This document shows, piece by piece, positions 16,248-25,000 of a stretch of 64,000 nucleotides of DNA. Within the stretch, counting starts at the first letter, position 1. Every line of letters begins with the position of its first letter. Below the pieces are notes generated by a model. The model saw only the letters and a list, made by a program, of their open reading frames with translations. It searched no databases and had not been told where the DNA came from. The translations under genes and the position numbers were made by a program. Source of the stretch: Leifsonia sp. AK011 (lineage in GTDB: Bacteria > Actinomycetota > Actinomycetes > Actinomycetales > Microbacteriaceae); NCBI RefSeq assembly GCF_013410945.1, contig NZ_JACCCH010000001.1, positions 1,488,001 through 1,552,000 on the forward strand, in the 5' to 3' direction.

Positions 16248-17654
16248 ATGGTGCTCGAACTCCACCACCTCAGCGCCGTCGAACAGCTCGACCTGCTCCG
16301 TCGCGGTGACCTCACCCCCGTGGAACTCACCGAGCACTACCTCGAACGGATCGACCGCATCGACGGCGACCTGGGTGCGTTCGTGACCGTCACGGCGGAC
16401 GCCGCGCTCGACCGGGCGCACCGGGTGCAGGCGGATTCACCGCACGCCGCAGCACTCTGGGGCATGCCCTTGGGTCTCAAGGATCTCTGGGCGACGGCCG
16501 GAACACGCACCACATACGGGTCGCGCGCCTTCGAACACGTTGTGCCCGACATCTCCGACGAGATCGTGACGGCCCTCGAGGATGCCGGTTCGGTGAGCCT
16601 CGGCAAGACGGCCACACCAGAATTCGGGCTCTCGTCGTACACGGAGTCGCTCGTGAGTGCCCCGACCCGCACCCCGTGGGACCTCTCGCTGGGCGCTGGC
16701 GGCAGCAGCGGGGGAGCGGCCGTCGCCGTCTCGGCTGGTCTGCTCCCGTTCGCCCCGGCCTCGGACGGCGGTGGGTCGATCCGGATCCCGGCCGCCGCCA
16801 CCGGGCTCGTGGGACTCAAACCCTCACGCGGTCGAGTGCCGTCCGGCTCGGGGTTCACGAGCCTCGCGGGCCTGGTCGCGTACGGAGCAATCGGCCGGAG
16901 CGTCGGCGACGTCGGACTGCTGCTCGACGCGATTGCCGGGCCGTCGCCCTGGTCCGTCGGCCCGCCGACGTGGGACGAAGGGCCGTGGCTCGGCGCCGCC
17001 GTGCGTGGCGAGGGCCGGTACCAGGTGGGCGTGATGACGAGTTCGCCGTGGGACGCCAGCCACGACATCCGGATCTCCCAGGAGGCGACGGATGCCCTCG
17101 CCGTCGCGACCACGGAGCTCGCGGCCATCGGCCACGGACTGGACGACTTCGCGCTCGACCCGGAGCCCTACGGAGAGCACTTCAAGGTCATCTGGCAGGC
17201 ATCCGCAGCCGGGATTCCCGTCGAGGGTGATCGGCTCGAGTTGCTGGAGCCCCTCACGCGATGGCTCGTGGAGCAGGGTCGCGCGCTGGGAGCACGGCGG
17301 TTGGCCGAGGCGCTCGCCTGGCTTGCGGGGTACGAGCGCCGGGTCATCCGTCAGTTCGCACCGTTCGATGCAGTGCTCACGCCGGCGCTCGCGATGACAC
17401 CGCGCCCGGTCGGGTGGTACTCAGAGGACGGCGAGCGCAACTTCGACCAGCAGGTGGAGTACACGCCATGGACGAGCTTCGTGAACGTCGCGGGCCTGCC
17501 CGCGATCGTGCTCCCCGTTCACCAGACGGCGAAAGGTCTCCCCATGGGCGTCCAGCTCATCGGCCGCCCCGGCGGTGAGGACGTTCTGCTGTCCCTCGGA
17601 GTCCAGCTGGAGCGGCGCCTCCGCTGGCAGCGGCGCCATCCACCGCAGTGGTAG
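16248..17654 (+). CDS. Amidase (amidase-signature family)
   Basis: A 468-residue amidase-signature enzyme. The Ser-cisSer-Lys triad is visible: the Lys in PLGLKDLWATAG near residue 78, the cis-Ser in AGGSSGGAAVAVSAG and the nucleophilic Ser in SDGGGSIRIPAA. It may hydrolyse a carboxylic amide or act like an AtzF/6-aminohexanoate-type amidase; substrate specificity cannot be read. TAGGCT at 16239-16244 is exactly 6 bases before a GTG at 16251, so the true start may be that GTG on a leaderless mRNA. It is divergent from gntR. Confidence 0.88.
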   Translation: MVLELHHLSAVEQLDLLRRGDLTPVELTEHYLERIDRIDGDLGAFVTVTADAALDRAHRVQADSPHAAALWGMPLGLKDLWATAGTRTTYGSRAFEHVVPDISDEIVTALEDAGSVSLGKTATPEFGLSSYTESLVSAPTRTPWDLSLGAGGSSGGAAVAVSAGLLPFAPASDGGGSIRIPAAATGLVGLKPSRGRVPSGSGFTSLAGLVAYGAIGRSVGDVGLLLDAIAGPSPWSVGPPTWDEGPWLGAAVRGEGRYQVGVMTSSPWDASHDIRISQEATDALAVATTELAAIGHGLDDFALDPEPYGEHFKVIWQASAAGIPVEGDRLELLEPLTRWLVEQGRALGARRLAEALAWLAGYERRVIRQFAPFDAVLTPALAMTPRPVGWYSEDGERNFDQQVEYTPWTSFVNVAGLPAIVLPVHQTAKGLPMGVQLIGRPGGEDVLLSLGVQLERRLRWQRRHPPQW

Positions 17655-17661
17655 CTGCCCG

Positions 17662-18213
17662 CTAGGCCCCGGGCCAGTTGGCGACGATCGCCGTCAGGCT
17701 GTCCGGGCTGCTGGCCATCCACCAGTTGCCGTCGCGGAAGAAGTAGTCCAGTCCCGGTGGCTGCCGGCCGGAGACGTCGGTGTAGAGCGTCCCCCGATCC
17801 ACGGACGAGGCCACGTAGCTCTCCGAGAGAAGGCGCTCCTCCTGCACCGCTTGCGCATCGGCGTCGATGGGGGATGCGGCATAGAAGGCGCCGATCTCGT
17901 CTCCTGCCGCAACGGCGCACACCACTCCGCCGTACTCCTCGAAGAGGGCTACGGGTGAACCCTCATTCCTGATCTTGTCGAGGTAGTCCCGGCCTGCAAG
18001 GGTGTCGGCCGCTGTGGCCCAGAGTTCGGGCCCGAGCAGCGACTCGCAGGTGAGCGCGATTGCGCTCGGTGTCGGTGTGGGAGATGGCGTCGCGGATGCT
18101 GAGGTTACCGCAGTGGGAATCGGGGTGGACGCTGGGGCATCGGACGTGCAGGCGGCGAGCGATGCCGTGAGCAGCACGACGACGGTCACGGGGACGAGGC
18201 GCTGTAGTGACAT
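17662..18213 (-). CDS. Putative secreted lipoprotein with Ser/Thr/Pro linker
   Basis: A 183-residue protein. The signal peptide ends in a lipobox (LTASLAAC), so the mature N-terminal Cys is probably lipidated and anchored outside the membrane. A linker of Thr, Pro, Ser and Ala repeats (PTPTPS) leads to a C-terminal domain with two Cys (LTCESLLG and GGVVCAVAA). The same layout recurs in the lipoprotein at 28577-29173, and the two look like distant paralogues. An alternative ATG at 18240 would add nine residues. Function unknown. Confidence 0.72.
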   Translation of the reverse strand: MSLQRLVPVTVVVLLTASLAACTSDAPASTPIPTAVTSASATPSPTPTPSAIALTCESLLGPELWATAADTLAGRDYLDKIRNEGSPVALFEEYGGVVCAVAAGDEIGAFYAASPIDADAQAVQEERLLSESYVASSVDRGTLYTDVSGRQPPGLDYFFRDGNWWMASSPDSLTAIVANWPGA

Positions 18214-18275
18214 GACCTCAGCATATCGAGAATGACTCATGTGCACGCTGCGGGTTGGCTGGGAGGCCTGTTTGT

Positions 18276-18294
18276 TTAGGTAAGGCATGCCTAT
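18276..18294 (+). promoter_or_regulatory. DtxR/IdeR-type iron box
   Basis: TTAGGTAAGGCATGCCTAT matches the 19-base DtxR/IdeR consensus at 14 positions. TATACT (18292-18297) overlaps its end as a strong -10, and the start codon is 10 bases further on. Repression by an iron-loaded DtxR-family protein is expected. Confidence 0.75.
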
Positions 18295-18306
18295 ACTGGA
18301 ACGGCA

Positions 18307-18651
18307 ATGACCACCACCCTTCCCGCCTCCTGGCAGCCGACCGCTGCTCATCGCCTGCTCCTCGCGGGCGACGAGACCGCCATCCCCGAGATGCGCGCCA
18401 TGCTCGCCACGCTTCCGGCTTCGGCCCGCGGGCAGGTCTTCGTCGAGGTGCAATCCGCCTCGGACGTCGAGGTGCTCGATGCTCCCGGACGCTTCACGAT
18501 CACGTGGCTCGTGCGCGACCGCGGGCAGCAGCTCCGCCGGTCGGTGGACGCGTGGCTGAGCGAGATGCTCCCGGTCTCCGCCTTCACGGAGAGCACCGTC
18601 TACGCGTGGATCGCGTCGGACGGACAGGCCCGCCTCCTCAGCTCGAACTGA
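18307..18651 (+). CDS. Stand-alone SIP-domain protein (siderophore-interacting, C-terminal part)
   Basis: A 114-residue protein resembling the C-terminal NAD(P)H-binding half of siderophore-interacting flavoproteins: LLLAGDETAIPEMRAMLATL is the typical start of that domain, followed by VEVQSASDVEVL and TITWLVRDRG. The N-terminal FAD-binding half is absent, and nothing upstream on this strand supplies it. It sits under an iron box, so expression in iron limitation is likely. It may pair with a separate flavin domain elsewhere or have another role. Confidence 0.8.
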   Translation: MTTTLPASWQPTAAHRLLLAGDETAIPEMRAMLATLPASARGQVFVEVQSASDVEVLDAPGRFTITWLVRDRGQQLRRSVDAWLSEMLPVSAFTESTVYAWIASDGQARLLSSN

Positions 18652-18652
18652 G

Positions 18653-19459
18653 TCAGCCGAGCCCGACGAGTCGTGCAGACTCGGCCCAGAGGCCCTCGCC
18701 AACGCCGGGCGCGAGCCCGCTGCGGTGCACGATTCCGTTCGGCTTGAGGCGGTCGAAATACGTTCCGTTGATCGCTGGCACCACATCGGGCGCTGCCAGC
18801 GCGATGAGCGGTGCTGCGCCTTCTTCCGGGCTGATCGACAGCCTGCCCGGTGTGACCTTGTTGCCGAGTTTCATGAGCGGGGACTCCGCGCCGAAGCTCG
18901 TCTCCACGAAACCTGGATGGAACGAGTACGAGTCGATGCCCGTCCGCGCCGCGAGCTCGCGCGCGAAGACGATGGTCGCGATCTTGCTCGTGCCGTAGGC
19001 TCGCCATCCGCCGAGCCACGGCCGACGCTCCCACTGGAGGTCGTCGAGCCGCAGGTTGCCAAAGCGGTTGGCGACGCTCGCCGTGCCGATGACACGGCCG
19101 CCCTCGAGCTGGGGGAGCAGGAGGTTCGTGAGCAGGAACGGGGCGAGGTGGTTGTGCTGGATCGTCCGCTCGTACCCGTCGGCCGAGCGTCCCCGCTGGT
19201 GGATGAGGCCCCCGGCGTTGTTGGCGAGAACATCGATGCGGGGGTACTCCGCCGCGAGGGATGCCGCGAGCTCACGCACCGAGTCGAGACTGTCGTAGTC
19301 CGCGAGGAAGGATCGTGCACCGATCCCGGCGGCGACGGAGGCAGTGCGCTCCGGATTACGGCCGACCACGACGACCTCGAGTCCCTGCTCGGAGAGCCGC
19401 CGTGCGGCAACCGCGCCGATGCCGGAGCTCGCTCCTGTGATGACTGCGATGCGCGTCAC
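18653..19459 (-). CDS. Short-chain dehydrogenase/reductase
   Basis: A 268-residue SDR. TGASSGIG is at about residues 8-15, NNAGG near 82, a catalytic-region segment IGTASVANRFGN near 130, and YGTSK near 158. It belongs with retinol-dehydrogenase-like/WWOX-type SDRs by this layout; substrate unknown. GTG 19459 overlaps the upstream HExxH-protein stop as GTGA, making it the last gene in a chain of coupled minus-strand genes. Confidence 0.85.
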   Translation of the reverse strand: MTRIAVITGASSGIGAVAARRLSEQGLEVVVVGRNPERTASVAAGIGARSFLADYDSLDSVRELAASLAAEYPRIDVLANNAGGLIHQRGRSADGYERTIQHNHLAPFLLTNLLLPQLEGGRVIGTASVANRFGNLRLDDLQWERRPWLGGWRAYGTSKIATIVFARELAARTGIDSYSFHPGFVETSFGAESPLMKLGNKVTPGRLSISPEEGAAPLIALAAPDVVPAINGTYFDRLKPNGIVHRSGLAPGVGEGLWAESARLVGLG

Positions 19460-19857
19460 ACGTACCCACCCTTCTTCAATCCCGCTTCGATCTCGAACCG
19501 ATTCGCCAGCGGGTTCTGCCCGGCCATGACGTACAGCGGGACGAAGGCGAGCCCGTACCTGCGCCATTGCGCCCGGTGCACGGCCTCGTGCTCGAGTACC
19601 GAGTCTGACACGGTCGTGGAGGTCAGGTAGACCGCGCCGATGGTCGTGCCACCCCGACCGAAGGCCCAGGTGGGCATCCCACGAGCCACGATGACGCCGC
19701 CCTGCCGCGAGATCCTGAAACGGCTGAGGATCGCACCCCACACGAAACCGCTCGCGGTGGCGAACCAGTAGCCGGGTCGTGCGATCACGGGGCTGAGCAG
19801 CACGGCGCGAAGCCAGCGCACCCTGCTCAATCGAACGAGGCCACCCCGTACCGTCAC
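19456..19857 (-). CDS. Small membrane-associated protein with HEAVH motif
   Basis: A 133-residue protein with GTG 19857 overlapping the upstream flavoprotein stop and its own stop overlapping the SDR start, so it lies in a tightly coupled trio. Residues 14-40 are moderately hydrophobic. The centre contains VLEHEAVHRAQWRRYG, an HExxH motif as in zinc peptidases, inside the pattern GTTIGAVYLTSTTV before it. Proteins of this size with HEAVHxxQW are widespread in actinobacteria and, as I recall, often labelled as Fe-S oxidoreductases, although no cysteine is visible here. Activity is unproven. Confidence 0.6.
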   Translation of the reverse strand: MTVRGGLVRLSRVRWLRAVLLSPVIARPGYWFATASGFVWGAILSRFRISRQGGVIVARGMPTWAFGRGGTTIGAVYLTSTTVSDSVLEHEAVHRAQWRRYGLAFVPLYVMAGQNPLANRFEIEAGLKKGGYV

Positions 19858-21272
19858 GAATCCCGGCCGTAGGTCTCGAGAAGCCTGAGCCAGATCTCGC
19901 TCAGGGTGGGGTAGGCGGGTACGCCGTGCCAGAGCCGCTCGATCGGGATTTCGCCCACGATCGCGAAGGTCGCGGACTGCAGGAGCTCGCTCACATCCTG
20001 TCCGACGAAGGTGACGCCAAGGATGACACGTCGCTTCTCGTCGACGATCATCCGGGCCTTGCCGCGGTAGTGGTCGGCCTGGATTGTCGCGCCGGCGACC
20101 CACGAGATGTCGTAGTCGACGACGCGCACGTCGAGACCCTGCTTCGCGGCCTCGGCCGAGGTGATGCCGACGGATGCCACCTCCGGGTCGGAGAACGTCA
20201 CCTGCGGCACTGCGGAGTGATCGGCCGTGGCCACGTGCCGACCCCAGGGCGCGTCATCCACCGGTTCGCCCTTCGCGCGCGCCGCGATGACATCGCCCGC
20301 GGCCCTCGCCTGGTACTTGCCCTGGTGCGTGAGCAGTGCGCGGTGGTTGACGTCGCCCGTGGCGTAGAGCCAGTCGATACCGGGCACCCGCATCGTGTCA
20401 TCCACGGTGATCCAATCGCCCGGCGTGAGACCGACGGTCTCCAGCCCGAGGTCGGTCGTTCGCGGAACCCGCCCGGTGGCCACGAGCACTTCCGTCGCCG
20501 TCACCGTGTCGCCGTCGGAGTGGATCACGATGCCGGCATCCGTACGCTCCACGCGAGTTGGTGAAGCCCTGCGAACATCGACACCGAGGTCGCGGAGCCC
20601 TTCGCCCACGAGCTCGCCAGCGAAGTCCTCCTGATTGGTGAGCAGCCCGCTGCGCGCGAAGATCGTGACGGTCGTGCCGAAACTCGCATAGGCGGTCGCC
20701 ATCTCAACGGCGACGACACCGCCGCCGATGATCGCGAGCGAGTCCGGGGCGGTGCGAGCGCTCGTGGCATCCCTCGGCGTCCAGGGGTTCGCGTCGAGGA
20801 GGCCGGGAATGTCCGGCAGCAAAGGGTCGGAGCCCGTGCTCACGACCACGGCGTGGCGTGCGCGAACCGTGCGGCTCGTGCCGTCGGCAGCAGTGACGGT
20901 CAGCTCCTTCTCGGCGGTGATGCGGGCGTGACCTCGGATGAGTGCGATACCAGCGCTCTCCACCCACTTCACCTGGCTCGAGTCATCCCAGTCGTGCGTG
21001 ATCCTCGTGCGTCGGGCCAGGACCGCCTGCACATCGAGTTCTCCGGTCACGGCCTCCCGCGCGCCCTCGAGCCGCTGGGCTGCACGCAATGCGAGCCCGC
21101 TGCGAATCAATGCCTTCGACGGCATACACGCCCAATACGAGCATTCTCCGCCCACGAGCTCGCTATCGATGAGCACCGCGGTCAGTCCGCCCTGCACCGC
21201 ACGGTCCGCGACATTCTCGCCAACGGCGCCCGCCCCGATCACCACGACGTCGTACTCATCCACGTGTGCCAT
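19854..21272 (-). CDS. FAD-dependent pyridine nucleotide-disulfide oxidoreductase
   Basis: A 472-residue flavoprotein of the lipoamide dehydrogenase/mercuric reductase class. FAD-binding GAGAVGENVADRA is at the N-terminus. The redox pair appears as GGECSYWACMPSKALIR, with the two Cys at normal CxxxxC spacing but Tyr/Trp between them. The second Rossmann motif is IGGGVVAVEMA, and LYATGDVN closes the FAD site. The C-terminal dimer domain has HGVPAYPTLSE where true disulfide reductases have HAHPTLSE. This points to a variant reductase of unknown substrate rather than E3 of a 2-oxoacid dehydrogenase. Confidence 0.85.
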   Translation of the reverse strand: MAHVDEYDVVVIGAGAVGENVADRAVQGGLTAVLIDSELVGGECSYWACMPSKALIRSGLALRAAQRLEGAREAVTGELDVQAVLARRTRITHDWDDSSQVKWVESAGIALIRGHARITAEKELTVTAADGTSRTVRARHAVVVSTGSDPLLPDIPGLLDANPWTPRDATSARTAPDSLAIIGGGVVAVEMATAYASFGTTVTIFARSGLLTNQEDFAGELVGEGLRDLGVDVRRASPTRVERTDAGIVIHSDGDTVTATEVLVATGRVPRTTDLGLETVGLTPGDWITVDDTMRVPGIDWLYATGDVNHRALLTHQGKYQARAAGDVIAARAKGEPVDDAPWGRHVATADHSAVPQVTFSDPEVASVGITSAEAAKQGLDVRVVDYDISWVAGATIQADHYRGKARMIVDEKRRVILGVTFVGQDVSELLQSATFAIVGEIPIERLWHGVPAYPTLSEIWLRLLETYGRDS

Positions 21273-21304
21273 GGCTTCAGCCTAGAGTCGTGGCTCCCGT
21301 CCCA

Positions 21305-22129
21305 CTAGGACGGACGTGCGGTGAGTGCGGCGATGATCCTCAGCACGGTCGACATGTCGCTCGAGGCGGCATCCACGCTCGCGGGTGCGAAGGCGGCGAT
21401 CCCGGCCCCAGCGAGCGAGAAACGAGTCGTCAGCGCGCGGATCGACTCGACGAGCGCCGTGGCGCGGACCCCGAAGGGCTGCGGTGCGGCGAGCCCCTCG
21501 ATGTCGGCCGGATCCAGCACGTCGAGATCGACGTGGATGTAGACGGATGCAGCGCCCGTGGCTTCGACGGCGGCGACGAGTCGTTCGGCCGTGACATCCG
21601 CTGGTGCGAGCACCGGGATGCCCGACTCTGCGAGGTACTCGTCCTCGGCTTCGTCGAACGACCTCACCCCGGCCAGAACGATCTGGGATGGCTCAAGCGG
21701 GTTCGGCGGGACAAGCTCGCTCGCACCCTCGCCGAGGAGGGTGCGCAGCACCATTCCGCCGAAAGCCCCAGAGGGGCTGGACTCGGGGGTGTTGAGGTCG
21801 GGGTGCGCGTCGAACCAGACGACCGCGACATCCGGATTCGCTATCGAACCGACGGCACCGATCTCGACACCGCAGTCGCCCCCGATCGTGATGACGGGGG
21901 AGGGGAGCCTGCCGATCTGCTCGGTGACCCGGTCCCTGACGATGGCGATCGAGGAGAGCCTGAGCACTCCCGTGCCCTGGGCGTCGCCAGCCTCGAGAGG
22001 GATTTCCACATCGTGTGTTGACGCACTCGGCAGGTCACCGCGGATCGCCTCGGCGCCGTCGACGAGCCGCATGGCGCGTGAGGACCCGGAGCCCTGCCAC
22101 TGCGGGACAACCAGGAACGATGCCGCCAC
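21305..22129 (-). CDS. Arginase-family protein with atypical metal ligand
   Basis: A 274-residue ureohydrolase-fold protein. Metal-binding motifs are WFDAHPDLN (DxHxD) and HVDLDVLDP (DxDxxDP). The first motif, normally GGDHS, reads GGDCGVEIG, so the His that ligates one Mn is Cys. It may be an arginase/agmatinase-like enzyme with altered metal use. GTG 22129 starts 2 bases after the pspA stop, so it is translated with pspA. Confidence 0.8.
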   Translation of the reverse strand: MAASFLVVPQWQGSGSSRAMRLVDGAEAIRGDLPSASTHDVEIPLEAGDAQGTGVLRLSSIAIVRDRVTEQIGRLPSPVITIGGDCGVEIGAVGSIANPDVAVVWFDAHPDLNTPESSPSGAFGGMVLRTLLGEGASELVPPNPLEPSQIVLAGVRSFDEAEDEYLAESGIPVLAPADVTAERLVAAVEATGAASVYIHVDLDVLDPADIEGLAAPQPFGVRATALVESIRALTTRFSLAGAGIAAFAPASVDAASSDMSTVLRIIAALTARPS

Positions 22130-22131
22130 CG

Positions 22132-22872
22132 TTACTCGCCGGCCGTGACCGCCTTGGGGGCGGCACCCGATTTCAGGGCGGCCAGACGGGCGTCGATCTC
22201 GACCTGCGCATCGAGGTCCTCGAGGACCTCGAACTGGGCGTCGAGGCTGGATGCCGCGAGCTCCTGCTGCCCGAGGACCTTGGCCTCCTCGCGGCGGATC
22301 TTGTCCTCGAAACGACTGATCTCGCTGGTCGGGTCGAGCAGATCGATGGAGCCGATGGCCTCGTGGACCTGCTGCTGGGCCGCTGCCGTCTTGGCGCGTG
22401 CAACGAGCTCGTCGCGCTTCGACGTGAGCTCCGAGAGCTTGGCCCGCATGCCGTCGAGACCCTTCTTGAGCTGCTCGACGACGGTCGTCTGGGACGCGAT
22501 GGTCGGCTCGGCCGACTTCGCCTCGTTCTCCGCGGACACCTGCTTGCCGATCGCGACGCGAGCCAGGTTGTCGAACTTGTCGGCGTCCGCAGCGTTCCCA
22601 GCGGTGCGCAGCTCGTCGGCCTTCGCGCTCGCGGCGAGTGCCTTGCGGCCCCAATCGGCGGCGGCCGCGACATCCTCGGCGTGGTCCTGCTCCATAAGGC
22701 GGAGGTTGCCGATCGTCTGCGCGACGGCGCTCTCGGCCTCGGCGATCGAGTTCGTGTAGTCCCGCACGAGCTGGTCGAGCAGCAGCTGCGGGTCCTCGGC
22801 CTGGTCGATGAGCGAGTTGATGTTCGCCTTGAGCAGCTGGGTGATGCGTCCGAGGATGGATTGCTTGGCCAT
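22132..22872 (-). CDS. PspA/IM30-family membrane-stress protein
   Basis: A 246-residue, mostly alpha-helical coiled-coil protein. The N-terminal amphipathic helix ILGRITQLLKANINSLI and the following DPQLLLDQLVRDYTNSIAEA are diagnostic of the PspA/VIPP1 (ESCRT-III-like) family that coats and stabilises damaged membranes. ATG 22872 follows a GAAAGG ribosome binding site. The TPM-domain gene lies directly upstream on the same strand, a recurrent partner of pspA. Confidence 0.92.
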   Translation of the reverse strand: MAKQSILGRITQLLKANINSLIDQAEDPQLLLDQLVRDYTNSIAEAESAVAQTIGNLRLMEQDHAEDVAAAADWGRKALAASAKADELRTAGNAADADKFDNLARVAIGKQVSAENEAKSAEPTIASQTTVVEQLKKGLDGMRAKLSELTSKRDELVARAKTAAAQQQVHEAIGSIDLLDPTSEISRFEDKIRREEAKVLGQQELAASSLDAQFEVLEDLDAQVEIDARLAALKSGAAPKAVTAGE

Positions 22873-22929
22873 GAGCCGTGCCTTTCGTTGAGGGTCGAAC
22901 TTCGGTGATCGAGTCGGTCGAGAGCCTGT

Positions 22930-24954
22930 TTAGAACCTACCGCCGCGACTGCGGCGGCCACCACTGCTCCGGCTGGAGCTCCGCGAGCTGCGGGAGCTGC
23001 CGCCGAACGACGTCGAGCGTGAGCTGCGGGACGGCGACGAGCTGCGGTAGGAGCTGCTCCTGCGGGGAACACTGCCGGAGCGCAGCATCCCCTCGACGAG
23101 ACCACCGAGGATGCCGCCCAGGTCTGCGCCATCCGAACCGCCCGCCCACGACGATCCGCCGTAGTTCACGGCCGAGGAGTGTCGGTTCACCTCGCTGTTG
23201 GCGAGCGCGAACGCCGAACTCGCGAGGTCGTTCGCCCGCTGTGCCTCGGCGAGGGCTGCGATCGGGTCCGAGGTCCGCAGCGCTATGGCCTGCTGGAGGT
23301 GGCGGTCGGCCTCGTTGGCCCGCGTCCGTGCGGATTCGCCGATCGCGCCGCGACGCGTGGTGATGAACTCGTTTGTGGAGGAGAGTTGAGCTCGCGCGGC
23401 GTCCACAGCCGCCTCGAGCTGGGCTGCCGCCGTGACGATCCTCGCCTGCTCCTGCTGCACGCCGGTGAACACCGTCTCGAGCGCCAGGTTCGCCTCGCTC
23501 AGTCGCGCAACGGCGGTGACGGGGTCCGTCCGACCCGCTTGGGCCGCGGCGAGCGCGGCCTCTGCCGCAGCCAGCGAGGGCTCGAGCCGGGCGGATGCCG
23601 CGTCCGCTGGCAGCGCGCGGGCCGCGGCGATGTCCTGCGCGGTGTCGGCCAACAGTGCGTCGAGCGAGGAGTTCGCGGCATCCAGGTCGGCCCGACGCGC
23701 GTCGATGGCCTCCAGCAGCTGTGATGCCTGTCCGACCGAGGATTGCGCGGACCGCAGCGCGATGGCGGCATCGCTCGCCCTGCCCGCGGCGATCGACCCT
23801 CGCGCCGAGGCAACTGTCGTGTCCGCGAAGTCGAGGAGCTTGCCCGCCTGTGTCACGTTGCCGGCCACAGGACCGACCGCGGAGCCGGCGTAGGTCGACG
23901 TGAGGGACGCGAGCGTCGCCCCCGCCGAGGCAAGCCTCTCCCGGGTCGCGGACGCCGAGGCGACGACCTCGTCGAGTGCGGCGGGAGCATTCTTCTCCAG
24001 TTCGCGCAGGGCGTCGAAAGCGTCCGCCTGGCTGTCGAGCTCCGCATCGGCCTGCTCGCACAGCTCGATAATGCGGAGGGTGAGCGAACGGCGATCTGTG
24101 TCGGACTCGGGCTCGGCGTCATCCAGCCGCTGCTTGATCGTGAAGGCCTCCTTCACGTTGTTGCTCGCCGTGGCGAACGCCTCCGTGAACTCCTTCGTGG
24201 CCTTATCCCCGAACTGGGCAACGGCGAAGCCGAGCTCCTGCTCGCTGGTCTTGAGCGAATCGTCCAGCTGGACGAGGAGGCTTCCGGCGCGGGTGTCGAG
24301 CTGTTTCTGGGTCATCGACTCAGGCGCAGCGGTGGTGGTGGCATCCTCGTGTCCGCGCCGCCGCAACCTGTAGATCACGAAGGCGCCGATTCCGACAACG
24401 GCCACTCCGCCCACGATCGGCAGGATCGGCACGCCGTCGGTGCCGGAGCCGGGAGCCGGGATGGTGCCCCGAATGGAGCGGGTGATCGACTCGGATGCCG
24501 CGATCGCGGCCTCCGTCCACCGGTCGTAGCGCAGCTCGCGCTCGACGTCGACCTCGAGCTGGTCGAGCTGTTCGTCGGTGAGCGGGTTCGCCTCGTCGAC
24601 CGAGATCGCGTACTGGCGCGTGTCCGTGCCGACGGCCAGCAGGATGTCGTTGGCCCCGAGCCCGTTGCTCACGGCCGTCGTGTCTGCCCAGACGACGGGG
24701 TCCGCTGCACCGGTGAATCCCCGCACGTAGACGACATAGAGCTGCATCCCCGTGTTGTCGTACAACGAATCGAGTGCGGCGGTGATGCGGGGTTCATCAT
24801 CGCCGCCGAGCACTCCTGCGGTGTCGACGACGTAGGCGCCCTCCAACAGGAGCGGATCCTCCGCGAAGGCGGCCACAGGGGCGACGACTGCCCCGGCTAT
24901 GCCCGCGAAAGCCCCGACGGCAAGCGCGGCAGCGGCACTCCAGCGTGAGAACAT
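22930..24954 (-). CDS. TPM-domain membrane protein with coiled coil and Ser/Arg-rich tail
   Basis: A 674-residue protein. A signal peptide ends near residue 31 (AAFA). The extracellular TPM domain (about 36-165) begins YVVDTAGVLGGDDEPRITAAL. A transmembrane segment follows at about 178-198 (IVGGVAVVGIGAFVIY), then a long Ala/Glu/Asp-rich coiled coil (200-600). The last 70 residues are almost only Ser, Arg and Gly and end GGRRSRGGRF. TPM proteins are linked to photosystem II repair in plants and to membrane stress in bacteria; with pspA next door a membrane-maintenance role is likely. GGAG precedes ATG 24954. Confidence 0.85.
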   Translation of the reverse strand: MFSRWSAAAALAVGAFAGIAGAVVAPVAAFAEDPLLLEGAYVVDTAGVLGGDDEPRITAALDSLYDNTGMQLYVVYVRGFTGAADPVVWADTTAVSNGLGANDILLAVGTDTRQYAISVDEANPLTDEQLDQLEVDVERELRYDRWTEAAIAASESITRSIRGTIPAPGSGTDGVPILPIVGGVAVVGIGAFVIYRLRRRGHEDATTTAAPESMTQKQLDTRAGSLLVQLDDSLKTSEQELGFAVAQFGDKATKEFTEAFATASNNVKEAFTIKQRLDDAEPESDTDRRSLTLRIIELCEQADAELDSQADAFDALRELEKNAPAALDEVVASASATRERLASAGATLASLTSTYAGSAVGPVAGNVTQAGKLLDFADTTVASARGSIAAGRASDAAIALRSAQSSVGQASQLLEAIDARRADLDAANSSLDALLADTAQDIAAARALPADAASARLEPSLAAAEAALAAAQAGRTDPVTAVARLSEANLALETVFTGVQQEQARIVTAAAQLEAAVDAARAQLSSTNEFITTRRGAIGESARTRANEADRHLQQAIALRTSDPIAALAEAQRANDLASSAFALANSEVNRHSSAVNYGGSSWAGGSDGADLGGILGGLVEGMLRSGSVPRRSSSYRSSSPSRSSRSTSFGGSSRSSRSSSRSSGGRRSRGGRF

Positions 24955-25000
24955 CCGATAGCTCCTTCGACGTCGGCAGTACCCGAGATCCTAAGGGGCG

